Below, in pieces: positions 41,801 through 52,947 of a DNA stretch of 64,000 nt (positions are counted from its first letter, which is position 1; each line of letters opens with the position of its first letter). The stretch spans positions 434,001-498,000 of the forward strand of contig NC_088938.1 in assembly GCF_033473495.1 (NCBI RefSeq). Reading direction: 5' to 3'. The notes beneath the pieces were generated by a model. The model was given only the letters and a program-made list of their open reading frames with translations, ran no database searches and had not been told where the DNA came from. Made by a program: the position numbers and the translations under genes. This DNA comes from Cercospora beticola (lineage: Eukaryota > Ascomycota > Dothideomycetes > Mycosphaerellales > Mycosphaerellaceae).

Positions 41801-43389
41801 ATGCCACCCCGGTCGAAGGCCCGACCTGCGGCAGGCGCGGACGAGAGCGAAGACGACCTTCTTGCGACAACCGCGACCAAACGTGCGACCAACACCAAAA
41901 TGCCGAAAGCAAAAGCAGCAGCACGACGGCTCAGCGGTACCAAAGCGACGGCCACGAAACGCAAAGCAGCGGCGCGACAACCTCGGGAAGCATTGAAAGA
42001 CCGCACCAACCTCCAAGATGGCAACGAAACAGAAGAAGTGGACGACTTCGATGCTGAGGAAGCAGCGCCGAAGCCTGCGGTAAAGCGCGCAAAGACAACA
42101 GCAACGCGAAAGAATGGCAAAAGTGAGACCACAGCAGATGCAATCAAGAAACCAGCGAAGAATGCGACGGCTACGAAGCGAGGACGCGGCGCAAAGCGTG
42201 CACCTTCGCCAGACCAGATGATGACCATTCCAGAGACTCAACCTGAGCCAGAATTCGTGGAAGATGTGGAGCAATCGATCGAAGTTGATCCTGAGAGTAT
42301 GGACATTGACAAAGAGCCTACGCCGCCACCAACGCGTATTTATGCGCAACGTGCGCCATCAGTGCCAGTACAGCCTCTGCTGCCACGACCCAGTGCGCGC
42401 GGAGATCTGCTGCAAGTACGACCGAGTGGGCGCGCAGCTTCAGCACAACCGACATACCAGCCTGTGCGCTCGCGATCAGGAAGTGCGTCGGCTCCAGAAC
42501 GACGAGGCGGTGATCCAGAGCTTCGCAGACAGCTCAATGAGATGACCAAGAAATACGACAGTCTGCAATTGAAATACGAAAGTTTGGAGGAGATCGGAAA
42601 GACCAGCGCAGAAAGCAACTTCGAAAGACTAAAGAGAGCCAGTGATCAAAAGGCCAAGGATGCACAGGATGTCATAGCAGCGCTCAAGAAGGAGCTCGCT
42701 GAAGCAAAGAAATCGTCTTCTACCGGGTCATCGGAGACCACAAGTCTGCAGAAAGACGTTGCCTCGTTACAAGCTGCGAATCAAAAATTGGAGGCCGAAC
42801 GTGATGAGCTGAAGGACAAGGCGAAGCTTGCGGAAAACGAAGTCAAATCTTTGGAAGCGAAGCTGAACGCAGCACGACAACAAATATCGAACACTGCGCA
42901 GGAAACGAAGATCCTCGAAGCGGCGGCGAAGAAGAATAGCAACATCTCGATCAACCAGTCCGAGGCGCAAAAAGTGGCCAAAATGAAGGAGAATCTGTAC
43001 GCGGATCTGACGGGACTGATCATCAGTGGTGTAAGGCGGCACGAAGGAGAAGATGTCTACAACTGCATTCAGACTGGCAGGAATGGGAGTAAGTCGTGTT
43101 TCCAGTGTTCTAACCTTCGCAATACTAACAGAGTCCAGCTCTACAATTCCATCTCTCAGTCAGCAACGATGCCACGACTCCTAATCCGAAGACTCCTTCC
43201 GGCCTCAGCCACGAAGAGGCGGAATTCGCCTACGAGCCAGTTCTCGATGAGAGCCGTGACCGTGAACTATTGGAGCTGCTGCCGGACTATCTTACCGAAG
43301 AGATATGCTTTCCCCGCAACCATGCTCAGCGATTTTACGGCAAGGTTGTCGAGAGCATGACCAAGAAGATCGTCGTCGAGGATGACTAG
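41801..43389 (+). CDS. Monopolin subunit Csm1/Pcs1
   Basis: Exons 41801-43088 and 43139-43389 (50-nt intron) give 512 aa. The N-terminal half is Lys/Arg/Ala-rich and disordered. A long coiled coil occupies about 235-400 (ELRRQLNEMTKKYDSLQLKY to QQISNTAQETKILEAAAKK). The C-terminal globular domain begins KMKENLYADLTGLIISGVRR. After the splice it reads TLQFHLSVSNDATTPNP, then FAYEPVLDESRDRELLELLP and DYLTEEICFPRNHAQRFYGK. Coiled coil followed by this domain is the Csm1/Pcs1 signature. The protein forms a V-shaped kinetochore clamp with Lrs4/Mde4 and has roles in rDNA silencing and preventing merotelic attachment. The splice is essential because the unspliced frame loses the conserved end. Confidence 0.88.
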
Positions 43390-44154
43390 TTGCGTTTGCC
43401 TATTATACCCAAGTGCAGGACAAGGATGTTGCAAGAGGAACGGAGTGTATGGTGTTGTCTTGGGAAGCGACAATCTTGTCATACAGGAGACAAGTTGCAG
43501 GATTGACTACAGGCCGCTGTTTGGCACTTCCCTTTTGTTACGAGACGAGATACCTATGTTACGCGATCAAGAAGCACTTATGCTACTATTGTTGGCAGTC
43601 AAAACGCGATCACATCCCGGCCCTCGCTTTCCCGATCTTCCCGAAAGATGCCAACAATCTCAGCACTTACTCTAGCTCCGTTTACTAGATTGAGTACTCG
43701 GCACTTGGCTGTCTAACATTTGTGAGGGATAGTTGGTGTTAGACTTCATTCCAACCGGAAACTATATCTAATTTATCCAGAGACGAGTAGAGCTGACTCG
43801 GCACGGGGTAGACTACCGTCATTTACCCTGTTTCAACAGATCGCACGGCGCGCATGGCTTCTCTTACACGAATAAGAAACCTTGACAGAGTTCTTCTTTG
43901 GCGTCTGATACGGAAGTTTGCTCCGACGCAGAGGTATACGACCGTCACTACATACGTGCGATGCATAGGAAAGCCTGGAGCTATGGCTCTTCACAAGCAT
44001 ATATGATGGTCGTCCAGTACTGGATCGTCTGGAACGTCAGTCCAACCAGACTCTGCCGATTGTCAACTAGAGGGTGCACATGAAGCGTCGCCTTGCGGGC
44101 TATAACATTGGCATTGATAACAAGTTTTCCTACGGAAGTGTGGACACTGCGATA
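43390..44154. other. Intergenic, no gene seen
   Basis: Short open frames only. A possible upstream ATG at 44080 extends the next gene by 25 codons. Confidence 0.35.
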
Positions 44155-44748
44155 ATGTCCTCCCATAACAACACCACGCTCGCACCAGCGCCAAAGTCCG
44201 AGCCCCAAGAACCACGCAACAGAAGCCCAGCAGTCAAGTCAGAACAGAATGAGTCCCGTCCTCAAAAGCCGCCAATCCTAAAATCAACAGAAAGCGCGAC
44301 ACCAGTAACAAAATCCTTGGTGGAGAAGCACCTCGAGAAGATATCACTAGACATCGCACACGCCGCGAACACAGGCAACTTCGAGGGCACAAACTACCCT
44401 TGGACACCTCACTGTTCTCCCAATTTTGTGTTGGAGGCTGATCTATTCCCGGCCCACGACTGGGGCCACGACCTCACGAGCCTGAAAAATTGTCTCGAAT
44501 GGCAGAAACAGATGTACGCCGAGAAAGTGAGCTGGATGGTGGAATGCGGAGAAGTGAACGCGCACGCAGATGAAAATACCGGAAGAGCATTCGTGTTCGC
44601 CAAATATTTTCTGGGCGGGATAGGGTCTGTGAGGGTCGAGCATACGAATGTTATGGAATTCGCCAGGTATGGGTCGAAGGAAAACGGTGTGTGGAAGATG
44701 CTGGCTATGTCGTCGTTGAGAGGACAGTCGCTGAATGATGGGAGTTGA
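44155..44748 (+). CDS. NTF2-like (SnoaL-type) fold protein
   Basis: Intronless, 197 aa from the ATG at 44155 (MSSHNNTTLAPAPKSEPQEP). An in-frame ATG at 44080 would add 25 residues. The first approximately 60 residues are Pro/Ser/Lys-rich. The rest fits an NTF2-like cone: helix VEKHLEKISLDIAHAANTGN, WTPHCSPNFVLEADLF, helix LTSLKNCLEWQKQMY, and strands WMVECGEVNAHADENTGRAF, FVFAKYFLGG and VWKMLAMSSLRG. Members of this superfamily range from enzymes to carriers, so no substrate is inferred. The family assignment rests on pattern and length rather than a diagnostic motif. Confidence 0.65.
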   Translation: MSSHNNTTLAPAPKSEPQEPRNRSPAVKSEQNESRPQKPPILKSTESATPVTKSLVEKHLEKISLDIAHAANTGNFEGTNYPWTPHCSPNFVLEADLFPAHDWGHDLTSLKNCLEWQKQMYAEKVSWMVECGEVNAHADENTGRAFVFAKYFLGGIGSVRVEHTNVMEFARYGSKENGVWKMLAMSSLRGQSLNDGS

Positions 44749-45780
44749 TGATTGCGAGTTGGTTGTGGGTTAAGACATGGTCTTGGTTAGTGCTTAGAGT
44801 TGCGGATTAGAGGTGTCGGACAGAGACTTGGTGATGGATGTCTTCATGATATAATGGAACCTCTTGGCTCTTGCTCTACGGCACGGTACCGGACGGATCG
44901 GCCCCAATGACTTGACGAACAACCAGCAGGAGCATCGCAGCAGAGCATCTGTCGGCCCACTTCTTCTCATCTGCAACACCGGCAAGCCGAAAGACGATCC
45001 GGCTGTGTTGTTGTCCCGGCATCATTTCCTGCGGCGAGCAGCACAAGGTCACAAGCGCCTGCCCGAAGAAGCGAAGCCGGATTTTCCGTGAGGCCACGAG
45101 TCAAACACCAACACCTGCGACCTATAACCTGCTTCCCTCTTGCGCCCCACGTATCAACTCAGCATTTAGGAGTCGTCACCGAATTAGCCGCTAGACGATA
45201 TACAGATACAGTTGCGCTTGCCATTGTCAAGAGACTCAAGACTGCATCTTCCGACAATGCTTATTTACGCCGGCATGGACATCGCTCGTATTCACAGGCA
45301 CTCAAGGCAATGCATCTACCTAGTCTTGAGACACAACAGGTGAAGCAACACTGTCAGCCGCGTCGAAAGTTGGCAGCGAACAAGATGGGGAAAATTCAGT
45401 CTGCCAATTCTGTTGGGATGCACACGCTTACAAGATGTCTGGTGTGCCAGTCCGCTCTACAATCAAGAACGTTAAAACAGCCAGCCACTAGTCGACTATT
45501 TAGTCTAGTCTGCTGCAGCCATCGGCAAACGTACGCAACCTATTACTTGCGTACAACTCTCGCTGAGAGCGGCAGGGGCTAGATACGTCGGAAATCCTCC
45601 GGCCGGGAAACTCTGATTTCAATGCCGATGTCCACAAAGGTATGTGACAGGCCATCGAGTCAGTGTATTGGTCAGATCTTCGAGCATGTAAAGAGGCTGT
45701 ACGCCCAACTGCCGGGCATTTAATCTATTTAGCTCTACTACGGTCCACCTTCGCCGCTGCAACCATATGGCGAGTGAACG
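44749..45780. other. Intergenic, no gene seen
   Basis: One open frame of 164 codons (45088-45582) begins at GTG and lacks domains. The stretch presumably contains the promoter of the CFEM receptor. Confidence 0.35.
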
Positions 45781-47366
45781 ATGAGAGCAATCGTGCTGTG
45801 GACCCTTCTCACCTGCTCCAGCTATGTCACAGCATCTCTCCGTTTCGACAACCCCACGAGGCAAGTGAATGAGACCTCGCTCAACGAGCTTCCCGGATGT
45901 GCACGTACGTGCCAGCAAGATGAACTCACTCGACTTTCATGCACGCTCGCGGCCGACTGTTATTGCCAAGGCTACGGCAGCGAGGTCTTCACAAGCATCA
46001 ACTTATGCGTGCAAAAATCATGTCCGACACTGGCAGACTTGATGCAATGGCAACGGTTTCGTGCGGAGACATGCAACATCCAACCTCGAAATCGCGGACT
46101 GATGCAAGACCTGGTGACCTCTCTTCTCTTCGTCGCTGCAACGATCTCTATGATCGGACGACTCCTCAGTCGCTGGCAGCGTATGGGTGGTCCTGGTTTC
46201 TGGTGGGATGACTGGGTAAAGTTAGCAAGTCGCATGTGACATTGCAAGGACTGACATAAATGCGTATCTGACAGACAATTCTCTTCGTATGGGCCTCTTC
46301 CATTCAGATGATCGTTATCCTGGTCCTCAAGAGTGACGACGATGCAGCATGGGACAGCTGGGCCGTGACCAAGGATCTTCGAAAAGTCGCCACGCTTTGG
46401 GTTTTCTCCAGCGCGCCGTCCTATTTCATCGGGACGTTTGGCGCCAAGGTATCGTTGGTACTGCTGTATCTACGCGTGTAAGCTGACTGATGACTTCAAG
46501 AATTCCCTTGAATCCAAGCTAAAATATCATATACAGGGTAGCAGACAACAAGACATTCCGACATGTGTGCTGGGTGACGATCTTTCTATGTATGGCCGGA
46601 CTGTTGGGTTTCACGATTGGAGCTCTGGCAACCCTTTGGCCTCTCTACTATTATGAAGGAGATACTGCCATTCCACGACAGAAGCTACTCGGCATCAACT
46701 TCCAGATCACTGTCTTTGCCATTGCAGCGTGCAATATCTGGCTCGACTTCGTAGTGTTGCTTCTTCCTCTCGGCCTGCTCAGCCGTGTCCGTGGTATATC
46801 ACGTCAGTGGAAGATTTGGTACGTACTGCACCAGCAATGCTTTAGCGTCTAGTTGCTGACCAGTCGACAGGATCTCCGCCATCTTCATAACTGGGTTTGC
46901 CGCCACAGCCATCTCTATCGTCCGCTTGGTCTACATCTTCCCTCTGCGAAACTCCACGAATGTGTCTTGGGACTTTGGTTGGTTCGGAATGTGGTCAGAG
47001 GTCGAGGTCCACGTGTCTACCATCTGCGCCAACATGCCTCCCATGGCCGGTCTCCTGCGACGTCGCTGGATCAAGAGTCATCGACGCGCAGCGTCCGAAG
47101 ATGTCAGCGCATTGAACACTGGCATGGTTTGCGTTGGGGCCAGTGCAACAACGGATTCTGGCAGCACTCAGCCAGCTGCGGATGATATCGAGGTGTCACG
47201 AGCAGAAGCCATGAGAGCCTTGGAGGTAGGAAGCTTGGATCGAGGCGGCAACGACGTTTCCACTGATCGCAGCGGTGGAAGTTTTGGTACTGATACGGAG
47301 AAAGGTCGAAACTTCAACAACCTGCCAGTCGTCCACGAGGCTCGTGATGTTATGAAAGAACGATGA
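45781..47366 (+). CDS. CFEM-domain seven-helix receptor, Pth11-like
   Basis: Four exons, 45781-46215, 46275-46477, 46537-46818 and 46871-47366, give 471 aa. A signal peptide (MRAIVLWTLLTCSSYVTAS) precedes an extracellular CFEM domain with eight Cys at about 40, 44, 54, 60, 62, 76, 81 and 98 (GCARTCQQDELTRLSC, ADCYC). Seven hydrophobic segments follow: DLVTSLLFVAATISMIGRLL, TILFVWASSIQMIVILVLK, FSSAPSYFIGTFGAKVSLVL, VTIFLCMAGLLGFTIGALAT, ITVFAIAACNIWLDFVVLLL, ISAIFITGFAATAISIVRLV, and a weaker one at MWSEVEVHVSTICANMPPM. The cytoplasmic tail is Ser/Thr/Asp-rich. This layout matches Pth11-type fungal receptors, which in rice blast sense surfaces during infection. The ligand is unknown. Confidence 0.9.
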
Positions 47367-48543
47367 CATTCAGGTCTGCATCAACAAATTCGGCAAAGCG
47401 TTCGGCATTCACAATGATGATATGGGCGAAGTACAACACGTCCGGATCTTCGACGATCTGCACACCTCACCACTGATTTGGAATGCAACGGACAAGTTGC
47501 CGAGAGGGAACTAGTCAACATGCACAACCTTCAGTCGGACTAAGGGCTATCTCAAACGACCCAGCTAGGGAACATCGCCAGCTGCGGCATCTTTGCCACA
47601 CTGCACCAGAGACTTCACTGTTCTCCCACGTGGTCCATCTCGAGCGAGGCACTCGATGGGCAGCAGTCTGGAAACCGCTGGAGATTTCTCCCTTGGGATC
47701 TCTACCTTGCATAGTCATCGTCGCGATTGCACAGAATGATCAGACTGGTTACCGATCGCAGAGCAACGGAACATGCGACCCGTCTGGTGAGGCTGTTGGA
47801 TCTCTGGCTTGGCACGGTTTCACGACAAAATCACATCGCGGGCCAATAGACATCGCCCTCGCACGATCGCACCCAAACTTCACTGCTCGAGCAATTCGAC
47901 ACAGCCTCGGTCCTCATCGGGTCATCTACGGACCACGATGGCCATAAGCTGACTTCAACGCCAAAGTGTCAATCTCATACGCGGGCAGTAGCAGCCTCAG
48001 ATGCGATTTCCTATCAGAGCCTAGGTCCCAAAATTTGCAAAAACACAAAGGAGGCATTTGCAATGGAGCCCAACTACAACATCACCACATCGGGCTTGAT
48101 AGAGCTGTCTCTTCTTCAACCTTGCCCATCTTGAGACATTGGTGCTACTGCAATGCAATCCTACCCATCGGAGACCTCACCGACTTTGCCATATCGGTCA
48201 TGTCCCCGGGTAGCGTTCCAGTCGCCTTATCCTCGCTTAGGAAGATGGACTTCACATCCTGTGCAACATGATGAAGCAAAGGCGAGTGCTCGAGCGCGAG
48301 CCGACGAATGGGACCTCGCTGTGCGAGCAGAGCTGCTTTCTTTAGTAAATTGCTGGCTTGAGACTAGGCAGTTGTGTGTAGTCGATCAGATCTCGGAGTA
48401 GCTGGGGCTGTTTGAAGATGTGACTTGAGTTTATATATAAGAGGTGTGAAGACGGTAGCTTTGTTGATTGCAGACACAGACTACAATTCAATCGCTACAG
48501 CTTCAGTTCAAGACCACACAAACATTCTAATCCATCAATCAAA
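47367..48543. other. 1.2-kb intergenic region, cutinase promoter
   Basis: Open frames up to 154 codons lack features. The last 120 bp hold the cutinase TATA box. The length suggests an extended regulatory region, but I cannot name a factor site. Confidence 0.35.
48432..48440 (+). promoter_or_regulatory. TATA box of the cutinase gene
   Basis: TATATATAA lies 104 bp upstream of the cutinase ATG, a typical distance for an inducible fungal gene. Confidence 0.55.
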
Positions 48544-49615
48544 ATGGTTGCATTCAACTTCGGCGCCTTGCTCGCATTGGCCTGCTCTGCCAGCGCAGCA
48601 GTCATCGAGAGACAGGCTTCTTGCAGCAGTTACAGTATGCTCCAACGATTTTGCATAAACACAGCGGCATGACCTCTGACATTGTACAATAGCCATCATC
48701 AACACCCGCGGCACCGGAGAACCTCAAGGCCCAAGCACAGGCTTTCGTACGATGAACTCCAATGTCCAACGCGCAGTCTCCGGCGGCAAGATTTACAACA
48801 CCGTCTATTCTGCCGGCTTCAGCCAAAACTCTGCTGCTGGTACCCGCGACGTAAGTCACGACACGTTGGAATAGGTTGTCCCACGTAGCAAACTGACATG
48901 GAAATTCCAGATCGTCAACAAAATCACATCCACTTTGAGAACCAACGCCAACGAATGCTTCATCTTGGAAGGATACTCTCAAGGTAAATCATCAACGAAC
49001 CTCACCACAGCAGCATCACCAAAAGAAAACCCCGAAATCTGAACAACAAACTAACCCATTCCCCTCAAAAACCCAGGTGCCGCCGCAACAGTCGACGCCC
49101 TCCCCCAACTCACCGGCGCAGCCTTCACCGCCGTAAAAGGCGTCCTCCTCATCGGCAACCCCGACCACAAAAGCGGTCTCGCCTGCAACGTCGACAACAA
49201 CGGCGGAACCACAACCCGCAACGTCAATGGTCTCTCTGGTGCTTTCTCTCAAGGTATCCCTCAAAACTGGATTTCCAAGACTTTGGATGTTTGTATTCTT
49301 GTAAGTTTCACTCGGAAGACCCCAACCATTTTTGCTGCTTTTGCCTTTTTCAGGTGTTCTGTGATCACAATGTGCTGACGTGTCGTCTAGGGTGATGGCG
49401 TATGCGATACGACGAACGGTAAGCAAAACATGACCGACATCCCAGCAGCACAGTAGAATCCGAAAAAGCCTTTTTCACAGTACATTGCTGACTTGATTGA
49501 ACGTACTGCTATAGGTCGTGGAATCAACGCTGCACACTTGCGCTACGGCAGCGACGCACCAACCCAGAATCTCGGAACACAGTTCATCACTGCTCGTTTG
49601 AGAGGTACTTCTTAG
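48544..49615 (+). CDS. Cutinase
   Basis: Six exons, 48544-48634, 48693-48850, 48911-48983, 49077-49300, 49391-49418 and 49515-49615, give 224 aa. A signal peptide (MVAFNFGALLALACSASAAV) is followed by a short propeptide ending at IERQ. The triad is complete: Ser106 in LEGYSQGAAA, Asp184 in ILGDGVCD and His199 in NAAHLRYG. Cys pairs expected from the family are present (Cys27-Cys99 and Cys180-Cys187), plus one extra Cys144. The nucleophile motif GYSQG is split by intron 3, and exon 5 is only 28 nt. Five introns is a high number for a cutinase. The enzyme is a secreted serine esterase acting on plant cutin. It lies downstream of the CFEM receptor and upstream of tyrosinase, on the same strand. 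Confidence 0.95.
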
Positions 49616-50392
49616 GTATGAACACTTCTATCTTGGCGGTATCAGTCGAAGCCCATCACGAAAACGCAAGACAAGCAAACAAACAATCATTGGAAATTTT
49701 CGGAATGGGGGAAATAGACGTCACGGTTGCAGTGGTGTTTGATGATGAAGTTGGTACAAGAGTTCAGTCGGTGTCGGTGTTAGGGTCTGTTCTGTTGTAT
49801 TCCATTCATTTTAACAGGGTAGTCCCTGCCTGTCACAAGAAAAACAAGAATTCGAAGCAATCGAAAGCTCTCCATTCATGAGAAAGTTCCGTGCCGTACC
49901 TGACACAGCACAGCAGAGCTCATCGTTCCAGACCTTACCATCCATCGTATGATGACACACTTCGAGCTACAGCATTGTCTGTCGCTCTCATCAGCTCACA
50001 AGCTGTCGTGTATTTCTCCGATCCAATAGAATCCATGTAACTTTTCGCTTTGCTGCAGTGAGGATCAGGCACAAGGACCTGTTTCTTCAAGGATTGCCCC
50101 AACTTCTTTCGAACAAGGTTGTGTTGCTTAACTTAGTTGCAAAGACAGAGCTTTTCAGCCAAGGATGATGCTAAATCCGGGGCAGACACGAGCAGAACAG
50201 GTACAAGGTTGCAAATGGGGGACAATAATACAGGAGTGCCCAGTTGCCCACAGACCTTTCTTGCTTTCTCCGAGGTCAGCCTCCCGTATTTTCTGTCCAT
50301 CGTTACTTTCTCTCTCCTAAGTGCTTCTGTTCATTAACCTTTCTAGTCAGGATACGGCATTCCCATCAGCCCGACGTTCGCTTTGCGTGAGC
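49616..50392. other. Intergenic, tyrosinase promoter
   Basis: No gene seen. Several CT-rich leader tracts occur immediately before the tyrosinase start. Confidence 0.35.
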
Positions 50393-51809
50393 ATGGCTAC
50401 GACTCGTAATTTGGTATACTTTGTAATATGGAGTTGTTCTTGGTTTGCCATTCGAGGAGGCGCAGCGCCAAATCCAGCACATAATGCAGCAGGACTATCG
50501 TTCACACCGGCGAATGACCAAGAGGATAAGCTCGACCATGAAATTCTGGCTGGTCCGGTCGACAATGCCCAGGCGCTGCTGCAAGACTTGCATGGGCGGT
50601 ATCTCTCGACGTTGTCAGATGTTTTGGGTGAGGGCTGTACGGAAGAGAATATCATCGTGCGAAAGGAGTGGTGAGTTGGCATATGGGCGAGGCGGCGCCA
50701 CGGCAAATGCTGATTGATCGCTTAGGAGCGACTTGACTCCCGATGAGCGACGTGAGTATATTGACGCATGCAAGTGTCTGCATGATAAGCCGTCCAGAAC
50801 GCCCAAGGATGCTGCGCCCGGTGCCAAAACCCGATGGGATGATTTTGTAGTAGCGCACATCCTGGCTTCGGACGACGTTCACCGATCGCCTAAGCTGCTT
50901 GCATACCATAGGCTGTATCTTCACGAATTGGAGAAGGCGCTTCGAGACGAATGCGGATATACTGGAGGTATGTCGTTCGCAGTATTCCAAGGAGGATAGC
51001 AAGCTGATGAGGGTCTTCTAGGACAACCATACTGGCTCTGGTCTCGCTTCTATGGCCAGCCGATCGATAGCTATCCTATATTTGATGGGTCAGATACTTC
51101 ACTCAGTGGGAATGGAAAGGAAGATACTCCCGAGAAAGGCTGCTACTGTATCACAGAAGGGCCACTGAAAGATTGGAGAGTGCATCTTGGGCCAGCAGCA
51201 GGGAACGATGCATGTACACAGAACCCACAGGATGACGGACTTGGACTCAATGACAGGTGCCTCGAACGGAACTTTGACAAGAAGTACCTTGGGAACTTGA
51301 CGTACGACAACGTCACATTCACAATCAACAACTTCAAAGGTGAGTTGGCTTGTGGTGTGTGGGAAGGTGCCTCTCTCTGACGCCGAAGCAGATATCGACG
51401 GTTTCGGCGTGTACATCGAATCCTGGCCGGTTGGCGTCCACCAGCTCCCACATGTATTCATGGGCGGGACGAATGCGGACGTGCCGTCTGCTGCGAGCGA
51501 CCCATGGTTCCCGTGCCATCACGCAGCTCTAGACTTCATCTGGATCCTTTGGCAGAGCATAGACCTGGACAATCGAACGCTCGCGCTGGGGAAAGCAGAA
51601 TCGTATGCAGATTTGCGGAAACGGAGCCAAGGTAAGTCGGCGCCTCCATTTGTGAGGAAGTATGCAGCCATAGCTGACAGTGCGCAGCGCCGCCAGCGAC
51701 AGGCATTGGCCTAGATGATGATCTCAGTATTTCTCCGTACTTTGACAAAGTGAAAGTGCGTGATATAATGAGCCCGACGGGCGGACACCTGTGCTATAGA
51801 TATGAGTAG
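50393..51809 (+). CDS. Secreted tyrosinase (type 3 copper oxidase)
   Basis: Five exons, 50393-50670, 50726-50967, 51022-51339, 51392-51631 and 51688-51809, give 399 aa with all joins in frame. The signal peptide is MATTRNLVYFVIWSCSWFAI. The CuA site has His137, His145 and His154 (FVVAHILASDDVHRSPKLLA, then YHRLYLHELEKALRDECGY). The CuB site has His296 and His300 (GVHQLPHVFMGG) and His322/323 (DPWFPCHHAALDFIW). All six copper ligands are therefore present. QPYWLWSRFYG sits between them. The C-terminal tail is short. Fungal members of this secreted short-tyrosinase group oxidise phenols to quinones, for melanin or detoxification; the substrate is not known here. Position next to cutinase suggests a surface role. 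Confidence 0.93.
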
Positions 51810-52947
51810 CGTAACGAGATATTGAAGTCAGTGCATCCTACCGCGTCTGGGTCGTAGCATGGCCGATGTTGTCTGAAAGATGGTGGGATGTCGCGTGCGA
51901 GAGGTGAGAGGAGACAGATTCTGGCGATGGAAATGCTTGTTTCTTGGTGAAAGTAGTTAAGTTAGTGGCTGTGGCGGACTCAGTGGCTGGCTGACTCCGG
52001 AAACCCCGTCCCGGCCCTCCTTTCCATCCACAAACAACATCATCAAAGTAAGGAGCGTCTTTGCCGCCGTGCAAGAGCAAGTCAACGGTGAAATCGGGGG
52101 CGAGACGCGACGCCCCTGATCCTGCAAGGCTGTGATGGCAACGGCAGCAATCTCACACACGCGAAGTCGACGCGGAGCCTCTCGCTTTCGGGCAGGCCGC
52201 CATCACGCGTTGGGCTAACTTAGACCGCGGCGATGCGCCATCGAGACTAGACATCAGCCGTCCCTTTGTTGTTGTTCGTGGCCTACTTGCACTCCCCGTG
52301 TTCTCCGTACGTCGACTACATCTACTTGCTTCATCTTCCTGATCTGCTCTCGAGCTTGCACATTTCCTCCAGCTTCCTCCGCTTGGAATATCAGACATTG
52401 CCCCTGTGACGAACTGCCTCGGCCGACCTCACGTGGAGACCGCAGACGAGCCAAACGAAACAATACCACTGCTCCCGAAGGACTGAAGGGCAGTAACCTG
52501 GACCTACCTTTCCTGCGCCTCCCTTCTTCCAGGGACTGTAGTGCAGCTTTCTGCCGAGGACTCACAAGCACGGAATCTCTAACAGCAATCCGACACGAGC
52601 GGGCGTGCTTCTCGTTTCACCCACATCACAAACGGTCACGAAGCATACGACCGGAGTGCTCCCACTTTCGGACTGACTCTGGCAAGTAGGGCAAGGAAAT
52701 CTACGAGCTGCCTGACTGGTCACTGGGCCAATCTTGTAGGAGTCAGGCACCCGGATGCTTGCATGAAAACCTGAACCTTAGCTTGTCAAGTGTCCTCCAA
52801 ACTCTATCCTGGGTCGCAGCTTCCACGTCCGTCGTGGTTGCCAGATTGTGTATTTAGCCTTTGCTGTCTCCGCGCACGAGGCTTCGCTGCGCCTCTGCCT
52901 TGCACTCACCAACTACACATTCACAAGTGGACTTTCCACACAACAAA
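51810..52947. other. Intergenic, no gene seen
   Basis: Open frames of about 60-105 codons occur on the minus strand without features. The right end is the leader of the 52948 gene; the frame is open upstream of its ATG but begins with TTG. Confidence 0.35.

Noticed and set aside
45088..45582. 164-codon frame between the NTF2-like and CFEM genes
   Set aside because: It starts at GTG with no upstream ATG and has random-looking composition.
47483..47947. 154-codon frame upstream of cutinase
   Set aside because: It has no domain and no consistent intron structure. It is more likely regulatory or untranscribed sequence.
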